Shown one piece after another: positions 19,230 to 26,645 of a DNA stretch of 64,000 nucleotides; positions within the stretch are counted from its first letter, which is position 1; the number at the start of each line of letters is the position of its first letter. The stretch is from JBCCLJ01 sp039026915. Lineage in GTDB: Bacteria; Acidobacteriota; Thermoanaerobaculia; Multivoradales; Multivoraceae. The position numbers were made by a program, and so were the translations under genes. The notes beneath the pieces are model-generated. The model worked only from the letters and a program-made list of their open reading frames with translations, was not told the origin of the DNA and did not search any database. The DNA lies in NCBI GenBank assembly GCA_039026915.1, contig JBCCLJ010000001.1, forward strand, positions 30,817 through 94,816. Reading direction: 5' to 3'.

Positions 19230-19625
19230 TCAGACCACGGTCCAGAGCGAACGACGATCGGCCAGAGAGTCTGGCCGCTCCGACTCGACCTCCGCCGGCT
19301 GGCTCAACGGCCGAGCCCGCAGCTCGCCGCGCTCGCGCGCCTCCTCCACCGGCTCGCCCCTCGCTTCCAGCTCACTCTCGTATGTCTCGAGAATCGCCGT
19401 TTCGAGCCAGCGACGCGTTTCGTTGTTCAGCGGATGCGCGACATCCTTGAACTCACCGTTTTTCTTGCGCCGGCTGGGCATGCTGATGAAGAGACCGTCC
19501 CGGCCCTGAATGACCTTGATGTCGTTGACCATGAAGCAGTGATCGAGCACAACGGACACGAAGGCCTTGAGCTTCTCTTCGCCAAGAATGAAGACCTTGA
19601 CCTCGGTTATCTCCACGGGAAGCAC
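19230..19625 (-). CDS. spoVG: SpoVG family protein
   Basis: Small RNA/DNA-binding regulator known from Bacillus septation and sporulation control and widespread outside sporulators. EITEVKVFILGEEKLKAFVS, VVLDHCFMVNDIKVIQG, GLFISMPSRR and FKDVAHPLNNETR cover the whole domain. A charged tail of about 45 residues extends beyond the usual length. It lies upstream of prs, a recurring arrangement. Nothing here suggests sporulation. Confidence 0.95.
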   Translation of the reverse strand: MLPVEITEVKVFILGEEKLKAFVSVVLDHCFMVNDIKVIQGRDGLFISMPSRRKKNGEFKDVAHPLNNETRRWLETAILETYESELEARGEPVEEARERGELRARPLSQPAEVESERPDSLADRRSLWTVV

Positions 19626-19806
19626 CTCGGATCGCTGCTCGCCGAACGCGGTGAACGTCGACTCGGCCCGAGTTGCGCTGGGCGCGCCAACGAGGCCGGT
19701 CGGTCGAAGAGGAGCGGGAGCGACTCTCCGACGGACGACGAAAATGTATTGTCGGAAGGTTTCCCTGACTATACACCAGCCGGCTTCCGCACGTGCCGCG
19801 CGACCT

Positions 19807-20571
19807 TCAGTCGCACTCTCCGGCCCCGAAGCCTTCGGGCACGACGAGCGCTTCAGGCTCTCTCTGAAGAGGCTGCGAGCGACTCGATCGCCAGCGCAGC
19901 TGCAGGTCTTCGAAGCGCGCGGAGAGGAAAGACAACTCGCCCTCCCGCCCCCAGTAGACCTCGGGCTCTCCGTCCTTCCAGAGCGTCCAGGAGTCGAGCT
20001 CGTCGTCGACCAGACGCGTCGTCCAACGTCGGCCTTGCCGATCCTCGAACTCCCAGTGCCCCTCTGTCATCTCTCGAGGGTTCAGCGGAACCGACGGGAG
20101 GCGGTTCAGCAGCAGCGCGGGAAGTCGACTGAACGACAGCGGGCCGAGCGGAACGCCGAGAATCTCGACGTCTCCTTCGAACCAGCAGTGCGTCTTGTCG
20201 CGGAAGTTCAGCAGCAGAGCACGATCGTCGTCCGCCGCGATACGGAACCAGCGGCGGCCGAGGCGATCCGTGCCCTGAACGCTGAAGCGGTCGGAGTCTC
20301 TCAGACGGAGTGCAAGCCTCAGAGTGCCATCGCCCTCGGGCCCCTTGTAGTTGAACGTGACCAGTCTCTGCGTCTCGAGGTCCTCCGGCTCCAGACCGCT
20401 CCAGCGCTCGAGCCCCTCGGTGGCAGCAGCACCTGCCTCCGGGATCGCCTCCGTCTCCAGGGAAGTCTCGGGGACCGCGGGGGAAGGAGCGCCGCTACAG
20501 GCGTTGACGAGCAGGGTCAGCGTAAGAAGCGCAGGCGCGGCGCTTCCCCGGACCGTCCCGACTCGAATCAT
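19807..20571 (-). CDS. LolB-like / outer-membrane biogenesis lipoprotein
   Basis: Signal peptide with lipobox at LLVNAC (C25). The mature domain is rich in beta-strands with a pattern like LolB or DUF4292 half-barrels (LVTFNYKGPEGDGTLRLALR, RFSVQGTDRLGRRWFRIAAD). LolB inserts lipoproteins into the outer membrane; homology is by pattern only, so the role is inferred. The start ATG overlaps the stop of the TPR gene by 4 bases, so the two are coupled, as in other TPR-lolB-(ispE)-prs strings. Confidence 0.65.
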   Translation of the reverse strand: MIRVGTVRGSAAPALLTLTLLVNACSGAPSPAVPETSLETEAIPEAGAAATEGLERWSGLEPEDLETQRLVTFNYKGPEGDGTLRLALRLRDSDRFSVQGTDRLGRRWFRIAADDDRALLLNFRDKTHCWFEGDVEILGVPLGPLSFSRLPALLLNRLPSVPLNPREMTEGHWEFEDRQGRRWTTRLVDDELDSWTLWKDGEPEVYWGREGELSFLSARFEDLQLRWRSSRSQPLQREPEALVVPEGFGAGECD

Positions 20572-22664
20572 GGGCTCTCGAGCAGCGCCTCGAGCTTGCC
20601 TTGCACGTCGCCCTCAGCCTGGTCGATCCCCTGGTCTTCGAGGGCGACCGCCTTTTCGTAGGCGTCGACCGCCAGGTCTCGCTCACCCCGCGCTCGATAA
20701 ACGTCGCCGAGGTGCTCCAGGATCGTCGCGTTGTCGGGCGACAGATCGATCGCTCGTTCGAGCTCACGCTGAGCCTCTTCGAAGCGGCCGAGCCGGTACA
20801 GCGCCCACCCCAGCGAGTCCGCGTAGGCTCCGTTCTCAGGCTCCATGTCGACGGCGCGCTGAATCAGCTCGTAGCCCTCGTCCACGTTGCGATCGGAGTC
20901 GACCCACATGTAGCCGAGGTAGTTCATGGCTGTGCTGTCGTTCTCGCGGATCGCCAGGACCGACTGAAATTCGCGGGCAGCGCCGTCGAGATCACCGGTG
21001 CGCTCGAGGGCTTGTCCGAGCATGAAGTGAGCGTCGGCGCGGAGCTCCGCGTTCTCGACCGCCTGCGGACTCTCGACGGCCCGTCGGAAGAAGGGCGCGG
21101 CGCGCTCGAATCCTTCGGGATTGGAGAAGAACTGACCCGCCGTGAAGAGTCTCTCGAAGCTGCCCTCCTCGACGTACTTCTCGATGACCGCAATCGCGTC
21201 GTCCTCGCGGTCGAGCTGAAAGTAGACCTGGGCACGGCCGAGGGGAATGTTGGGCTGGGCCATGGCCTCTTCGGCGACGAGTTCGTCTCGCTCGAGCGTG
21301 CGCAGAGCCTCGCGCCGGCGACCGGCCGTTGCCAGCATACGAGCTTCACGCAGAACGAGAGTCGCGGGGACTTCGCTGTAGCGGCGCTGCTCTCGGCGCA
21401 GCAGCTGCAGCGCCGACTGCGGATCCTCGAGCTGCATCAACGCATCGAGGTGCAGGGACAGAGCCCGAAGGCGGACGGCTTCGTCTGCGCTTCCGAGAAG
21501 ATCCTGAGTGAGGTCGCGCACGCGCAGCCAGCGACCGCGACGTGCCTCGAGCCGCGCCAGTCGATCGCGTACTTCTGCGACGAGGGCTGGACGGCCACTC
21601 GCCACCTCGACGAGTCCTTCCAGAATGCTCGCCGCCGACTCGACGTCTCCGTCGGCCTCGAGAAGGCGCGCGAGGAACAGCGGAATCCTGAGGTCGCGTC
21701 GCCCCTCTTCGCCCAGGCCGCGCAGGACGCGAATCGCCTCGTCGACTTCACCGAGGCTGCCGAGGATGTTTGCCTCGAGAAAGCCGAGACTGCCGCGCGT
21801 CGCCGGAGTCGGCTCCGCCTGGCGCACGGTCTCCAGAGCCTTCTGCAGATCCTCTCGGCTGCGGTCGCGACCGACCCCGGGAGATTGCGATCTGAGGAGG
21901 TATTCTCGTGCCAGCGCCTCGAGGAGTCTCGGGTCCTCGTTGCGAGTGCCGCGACGGCCCAACAGGATGTCGATCGCGGCGCTGTGGTTCCCCTTCTCGC
22001 TCTCCAGCTCGGCGAGTCGGAGGCGGCTGTCGAGCGACTCCTGCTCGAGACGGAGGACCTCTTCGAGCAGTTCGCGAGCTCGCTCGGTCTTGCCGGCCTT
22101 CGTCAGAGTGTCGATGAGAAGGCGCTTGAGCTGCTGGTTGTCGTTGTTGTTCCGAACGAGCTCTTCGTAGACGTCGATGGCTTTGTCGACGTCGCCGGAG
22201 CCCTGGTAGAGCTGACCGAGGATCAGCATGCCCTCGATGTCATCCGGGTCGACCTCTCGCAGCCGTTCGAACGTCGACACGGCGCGATTCAGCGCCGCGT
22301 CGCTACGTCCGGCCTGAGCCAGCTGAATCTGGCCGTAGGCACGTAGAACGACCGGTTCGTCGGGCGCCAGCTCGCGGGCCTTCTCCACCTGCTTCTGGGC
22401 GCGCCCGAGCAGGCGCTGACGGTAGAGGAACTCTGCGAATTCGACCCTCAGGAACGGCTCTTCCGAGTCGAGCTCGACGGCCTTTTCGAAGCTCTCCAGA
22501 GCGCCGTCGGCGTCACCCTCCTCGACCTGAGCGCCGGCCAGCCACCAGTGATACGCCGCTTCGACACGCTCCTCGTCGGCTCCGAGCGCCGGAGCGCAGA
22601 CTACGAGACCCGCGACCACGAGGGCCGGGAGAAGTTTGGCGCGGAGGGATTCGAGAGAGGACAA
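20568..22664 (-). CDS. Long TPR-repeat protein, secreted or periplasmic
   Basis: 698 residues. A signal peptide (LLPALVVAGLVVCAPALGAD) precedes nearly continuous TPR repeats, about fifteen, such as AYHWWLAGAQVEEGDADGAL and the last pair AYADSLGWALYRLGRFEEAQ. TPR arrays are protein-binding scaffolds. Coupled to a LolB-like gene, so an envelope assembly role is plausible. Start is TTG 22664 with no ribosome site visible. Confidence 0.88.
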   Translation of the reverse strand: MSSLESLRAKLLPALVVAGLVVCAPALGADEERVEAAYHWWLAGAQVEEGDADGALESFEKAVELDSEEPFLRVEFAEFLYRQRLLGRAQKQVEKARELAPDEPVVLRAYGQIQLAQAGRSDAALNRAVSTFERLREVDPDDIEGMLILGQLYQGSGDVDKAIDVYEELVRNNNDNQQLKRLLIDTLTKAGKTERARELLEEVLRLEQESLDSRLRLAELESEKGNHSAAIDILLGRRGTRNEDPRLLEALAREYLLRSQSPGVGRDRSREDLQKALETVRQAEPTPATRGSLGFLEANILGSLGEVDEAIRVLRGLGEEGRRDLRIPLFLARLLEADGDVESAASILEGLVEVASGRPALVAEVRDRLARLEARRGRWLRVRDLTQDLLGSADEAVRLRALSLHLDALMQLEDPQSALQLLRREQRRYSEVPATLVLREARMLATAGRRREALRTLERDELVAEEAMAQPNIPLGRAQVYFQLDREDDAIAVIEKYVEEGSFERLFTAGQFFSNPEGFERAAPFFRRAVESPQAVENAELRADAHFMLGQALERTGDLDGAAREFQSVLAIRENDSTAMNYLGYMWVDSDRNVDEGYELIQRAVDMEPENGAYADSLGWALYRLGRFEEAQRELERAIDLSPDNATILEHLGDVYRARGERDLAVDAYEKAVALEDQGIDQAEGDVQGKLEALLESP

Positions 22665-22741
22665 GGAGGAGACCGATGTGGAGGTTGGGAGCTGGCCGGA
22701 GACGTCCCGAGACCCCGCAAGGTATCAGTCGCCCGCAATCT

Positions 22742-22769
22742 TTTACAAGAATCGCGCCCTCCATATAAT
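22742..22769 (+). promoter_or_regulatory. Sigma70-type promoter for the MshEN-like gene
   Basis: TTTACA (22742-22747), 16-base spacer, perfect TATAAT (22764-22769). It is the best consensus promoter in the window and lies in the divergent gap 22665-22888. Transcription would start near 22776, giving a leader of about 110 bases. Confidence 0.7.
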
Positions 22770-22888
22770 TCCCCCTGGATCGGCGATCTGCCGAGTCCGA
22801 CGACCCGAGGGCGATCTCCATCGACTTCGGGCGTCCATGGAGCGGGGAAACAGATGGAGTCAGAGGCCGAAAGCCACCGGAGCACGCC

Positions 22889-23941
22889 TTGAAGCGACTC
22901 GGCGAGATTCTCACAGAACTCGAATGGGTCTCGCCCACCGGTCTTGCCAAAGCTCTCGCCACGCAGGAAGTCCTCGGCGGACGCCTCGGCACCTGCATGC
23001 TCGAAGTGAGCGCGATCTCCGAGGAGCGGCTGATGGCCGGCCTCGTGCGGCAACTGCAGGTGCCGGCCGCGCGGATACGCGACCTCGTCAGCGTGCCGTC
23101 CGAGGTCCTGCGCTTCCTCCCCGAATCGCTGGCGATCGAGAGCCATGCGGTTCCCTTTCGGATGCTGGGCGATCAGCTCCACGTGGCGCTGCTCGACGTT
23201 CACGACCGGGTTCTGCTGCAGGAGCTCGCCGAAAGGACCGAGAAGCAGATCGTGCCCCACATCGCCAACGAGGCGCGGCTCTTTCAGGCGCTCGCCGACG
23301 GCTACGGCTGCCCGGTCTCGGAGCGCTTCCGCCAGCTGGTCCTTCAACTCGAGGGGCAGGCCGACGCCGCGAACGGCAGCGATCCTTCACCGCCCAACGA
23401 AGCGCTGGTCGACGGCGCCGAGCGCGAATCCGTCGTCCGGGACATTGCGCAGCTGGCTCAAGAACTGGCAGGCGCAAGAGACCGGGACAGTATCGCCACC
23501 CTCGTCCTCAACTATCTGTCGAAGCGCTACTCCACTTGTGCCCTCTTCATCTGCCGCCGCCATGAGTTCCGAGGCTGGCGCGGTGCGGGCCCGGGCTTCG
23601 ACGCTCGTCGACTCTCCAGTCTCAAACTCTCCGTCGACCGCCCCTCGGCGCTCGCCCACCTAAAAAACGGTGCGCGCTACCACGCCGGTCCTCTCACACC
23701 GAACGAAGCGCACAAGGAGATCGCGGCTGTTTGGGACGACGAAGTGCCACGCGACGCCCTCGTGGTTCCAGCGCGCGTCGCCGGCAGGCTGGCTCTGGCG
23801 ATCTGGTGCGTGCCCCGAAAGGTCGGCAGCCTCGACGCGGCCGCGATCGAGGAAGCCGAAAGGCTTGCTGAGCTCACGGGCGACGCCCTCGCCCGCCTCA
23901 TCGAGTCGCAGCGCGAGCAGAGCACCGACGTCGCGAGCTGA
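22889..23941 (+). CDS. MshEN/GspE-N-like domain protein with GAF-like C-terminus
   Basis: 350 residues. The N-terminal 150 resemble the MshEN/T2SSE_N fold: RLGEILTELEWVSPTGLAKA then GGRLGTCMLEVSAISEERLM, with LPESLAIESHAVPF matching the second half. In type II/IV ATPases this domain binds c-di-GMP through RLG-type motifs, but no ATPase follows here. Residues about 185-345 look GAF-like (ARDRDSIATLVLNYLSKRYS). Start TTG 22889, with GGAG 6 bases upstream. Strong promoter upstream. Possibly a stand-alone c-di-GMP receptor; inference only. Confidence 0.75.
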   Translation: MKRLGEILTELEWVSPTGLAKALATQEVLGGRLGTCMLEVSAISEERLMAGLVRQLQVPAARIRDLVSVPSEVLRFLPESLAIESHAVPFRMLGDQLHVALLDVHDRVLLQELAERTEKQIVPHIANEARLFQALADGYGCPVSERFRQLVLQLEGQADAANGSDPSPPNEALVDGAERESVVRDIAQLAQELAGARDRDSIATLVLNYLSKRYSTCALFICRRHEFRGWRGAGPGFDARRLSSLKLSVDRPSALAHLKNGARYHAGPLTPNEAHKEIAAVWDDEVPRDALVVPARVAGRLALAIWCVPRKVGSLDAAAIEEAERLAELTGDALARLIESQREQSTDVAS

Positions 23942-24020
23942 GCGTCGCATCGGCTCCCACGGAGCCCCGTATCCGACTGACAGTACGGCGCTTGTCGGCT
24001 CTCGAGCGGCCTCTGCTTCG

Positions 24021-24049
24021 TTGACGCGACCTCGACGGGTTGCTACTCT
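24021..24049 (+). promoter_or_regulatory. Promoter of the HU gene
   Basis: TTGACG (24021-24026), 17-base spacer, TACTCT (24044-24049), followed by GAAGGAG and ATG at 24080. Confidence 0.6.
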
Positions 24050-24079
24050 CAACGGCCCGAACGAAGGAGCTGAGTTGCC

Positions 24080-24346
24080 ATGATCAAAGCCGATATCGTG
24101 AACCGCGTTGCCGAAACTTCTGACGTCTCGAGAGTCAAGGCAGCCGTCGCGGTCGACTCGATCATCGACGCGATGAAGGTCGCTCTCAGCGAAGGAAAGC
24201 GCATCGAACTCCGCGGCTTCGGCGTCTTCCAAGTGCGTGATCGCAAGCGCGGCGTGGGACGCAACCCGAAGACCGGCGTGGAGGTGGCGATCACCCCCGG
24301 CAAGACGGTCCGCTTCAAGCCTGGAAAAGAGCTGAAGAACCTCTGA
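24080..24346 (+). CDS. HU/IHF family DNA-binding protein
   Basis: 88 residues, a typical nucleoid protein. Helical half: MIKADIVNRVAETSDVSRVK. DNA-binding arm: RIELRGFGVFQVRDRKRGVG then RNPKTGVEVAI, with the intercalating Pro replaced by Lys-Thr in RNPKTG. Ends FKPGKELKNL. Excellent ribosome site (GAAGGAG). Single gene with its own promoter. Confidence 0.96.
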   Translation: MIKADIVNRVAETSDVSRVKAAVAVDSIIDAMKVALSEGKRIELRGFGVFQVRDRKRGVGRNPKTGVEVAITPGKTVRFKPGKELKNL

Positions 24347-24523
24347 CGGTTCCCGCGTCGCTGACGCTGCGCGACGACCCGGCGTTCGGAGCCCCCCGTT
24401 CGACACTCCCCCTGGCGACCGCTCGGCGAAGGCGACTCTGGGCCCACCGTCGTCCGCATCCTGCCACCGGACGGAGCGCCCCCTCGCTACACCTCGCCTC
24501 GACGCTGGTGGGTCGCGAGTGCT

Positions 24524-25366
24524 GTGTCCTTCGCCCTGACTCTGTTGACGACCACGGTGATGGGTCCCTACTGGACGCATCCCGACCTCGCTGAGAAGCT
24601 GCCGCTTCTGACACCAAGGGCTGTCGTCGAAGTTCTGGGTAGCCCCGAACTCCTCGCCCACGGGCTGAGTTTCGCACTACCGGTCCTCTTCATCCTGGGC
24701 TGCCACGAGTGGGGGCACTGGTGGGCCTGCCGACGACACGGGCTGGTCGCCCGGCCCCCGGTCTTCCTGCCGGCGCCGCTGGCCATCGGCACCTTCGGTG
24801 CCTTTATTCGAATCCTGCAGCCGGTTCGCAACCGACGTCAACTTCTCGAGGTCGGTGCATCGGGCCCCTGGGCCGGACTCGTCGCCGTCCTGCCACTGCT
24901 ACTCTGGAGAGCGGTCTCCCCACCGGGCCCGGGCGCCGCCACCGGTGATATCGAGCTTGCCGAGCCGCTCGCCCTGCGCCTGACGAGGCTGGCGTTCGGC
25001 GGTGACATCTGGGAGACGCCGATCCTCTCGCCCGACCCGCTGCTCTTCGCCCTCTGGATCGGACTGCTCGTGACGGCCTTCAACCTGCTTCCGCTCGGCC
25101 AGCTGGACGGTGGACACGTTCTCTACGCGCTGCTCGGGTCTCGTCAGCACCGGATCGGGCAGCTTCTGTGGCTCGCCCTGCTGATCGGGGGCTGGTGGTG
25201 GCCCGGCTGGTGGGTCTGGGCGTTGATCACGCTGTTGACGGGTCTCAAGCATCCCCCGACGCGCGACCCGTCCCGTCCGCTCGGGAAGAGCGCTGCTCTG
25301 TTCGCGTCTGCGACGCTGCTGCTCTGGGTGCTCGTCGGCTCCGTCGTACCGCTGCGAGCGCTCTGA
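24524..25366 (+). CDS. Site-2-protease-like (M50) membrane metalloprotease
   Basis: Multi-pass membrane protein with zinc motif H61-E-W-G-H and the second ligand in NLLPLGQLDGGH. PDZ absent. Such proteases cleave transmembrane substrates. GTG 24524 is the only standard start, but it lies inside what looks like the first helix: the open frame upstream reads RYTSPRRWWVASAV directly into SFALTLLTTT, without ATG, GTG or TTG back to the stop at 24362. The true N-terminus may therefore use a rare start or be hidden by a base error. Confidence 0.85.
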   Translation: MSFALTLLTTTVMGPYWTHPDLAEKLPLLTPRAVVEVLGSPELLAHGLSFALPVLFILGCHEWGHWWACRRHGLVARPPVFLPAPLAIGTFGAFIRILQPVRNRRQLLEVGASGPWAGLVAVLPLLLWRAVSPPGPGAATGDIELAEPLALRLTRLAFGGDIWETPILSPDPLLFALWIGLLVTAFNLLPLGQLDGGHVLYALLGSRQHRIGQLLWLALLIGGWWWPGWWVWALITLLTGLKHPPTRDPSRPLGKSAALFASATLLLWVLVGSVVPLRAL

Positions 25367-25392
25367 GCCTCCGAACCGCCACAGCGCTCACC

Positions 25393-25866
25393 TCATTCGT
25401 CGGCAGACGAGCCCGACGACACGGGGCGCTTCTCGATGACGAAGGTCACCGGACCGTCGTTGATCAGAGCGACCTCCATCTGTGCACCAAATCGGCCGGT
25501 CGGCACCGCCAGACCGGTCTCTTCGCGGAGACGACCGACGAAGAGATCGAACAGTGGAGCGGCAGCCTCCGGCGGAGCCGCGCCGTTGAACGAAGGGCGC
25601 CTGCCCTTGCGAATCGCCGCGGCGAGCGTGAACTGAGAGACCGCCAGCACCTCTCCTGCTACGTCCTTCACTGCGAGGTTCATGCGCCCCTCTTCGTCTT
25701 CGAAGACGCGGAGCGCGGCGAGCTTGTCGGCGCACCAGCGGACGACCGTCGCGTCGTCGCCCTTTTCGACTCCGACAAGCGTGAGAAGACCCCGATCGAT
25801 CGACGCCACGACCTCGCCGTCGACCGAGACCGAAGCCTTGGAAACTCGCTGCAAGACCAGGCGCAA
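25393..25866 (-). CDS. dtd: D-aminoacyl-tRNA deacylase
   Basis: Proofreads D-aminoacyl-tRNA. MRLVLQRVSKASVSVDGEVV, the SQFTL motif and the cross-subunit G-P motif (NDGPVTF) are present; usual forms read NxGPVT. 157 residues, with a short Ser/Asp tail. Cytoplasmic. Convergent with the M50 gene, divergent from ssb. Confidence 0.96.
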   Translation of the reverse strand: MRLVLQRVSKASVSVDGEVVASIDRGLLTLVGVEKGDDATVVRWCADKLAALRVFEDEEGRMNLAVKDVAGEVLAVSQFTLAAAIRKGRRPSFNGAAPPEAAAPLFDLFVGRLREETGLAVPTGRFGAQMEVALINDGPVTFVIEKRPVSSGSSADE

Positions 25867-25949
25867 GAAAGACGTCCTCTAGGTAGTACAAGGGGCCGCG
25901 ACACCGCTACACGCGCATGATACGTTGCGCCGAAACCAAGGAGATCGGC

Positions 25950-26357
25950 ATGGTCAACAAAGTGATTCTCGTCGGCAATCTGGGCCGCGATCCGGAGCTG
26001 CGATCGACCCCGTCGGGTCAGACGCTCGCCAAGTTCAGCGTCGCCACCACGCGGAAGTGGCGCGACCGCGACGGCAACCGTCAAGAGCAGACCGAGTGGC
26101 ACAACATCGTCTGCTGGGGCCGCCAGGCCGAGGTCGCAGGTCAGTACCTGACCCGCGGCAAACAGGTCTACGTCGAAGGCCGCCTTCAGACCGACTCGTG
26201 GGAAGACAAGGAAACCGGCAAGAAGATGTACCGCACCGAAATCGTGTGCGACAACTTCCAGATGCTCGGATCCCGAGGCGATGCTCCGTCGGCTCCGCGT
26301 CACGACGGACCGCAGGACAACTACGGCCCGGCCGACGACGACGACATTCCCTTCTAG
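25950..26357 (+). CDS. ssb: Single-stranded DNA-binding protein
   Basis: MVNKVILVGNLGRDPELRST opens the OB fold; EWHNIVCWGRQAEVAGQYL and GKQVYVEGRLQ follow. The disordered linker is short and ends with the acidic tip DDDDIPF that recruits repair partners. 135 residues. ATG 25950 is chosen over the upstream ATG because AAGGAG lies 6 bases before it. The 288 bases after it (26358-26645) hold no gene; an 8-bp stem AGCCTCTC/GAGAGGCT (26608-26641) has a long loop and no T-run. Confidence 0.97.
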   Translation: MVNKVILVGNLGRDPELRSTPSGQTLAKFSVATTRKWRDRDGNRQEQTEWHNIVCWGRQAEVAGQYLTRGKQVYVEGRLQTDSWEDKETGKKMYRTEIVCDNFQMLGSRGDAPSAPRHDGPQDNYGPADDDDIPF

Positions 26358-26645
26358 GACTCGAACCGCTTCTGCCGGGAAGGTCGGATCGGCGAACGGC
26401 TCGAGCTTCGAACCGGTCACCTCTTCGGCAGGCTCGAACGCTCCCGGGGCTCACGAGGACAACGGGCCCGAGAGTAACGGGCCGCTCGGCAGACCGGTTC
26501 CTGTACGGCGACCCGGCACCGCCGTCTCCCCAGCAGTCGATCGAATCGGCCTCCCGGCCGTCGGGTGCGACCGCCGATCGCCCCCGTTCCCGCCTCCGTA
26601 GGGGCGCAGCCTCTCTGATCCGAACGTCCCGGGGAGAGGCTCTCG

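Noticed and set aside
26355..26370. T-loop-like GGACTCGAACC suggesting a minus-strand tRNA
   Set aside because: The flanking bases do not form T or acceptor stems; it is the ssb stop region.
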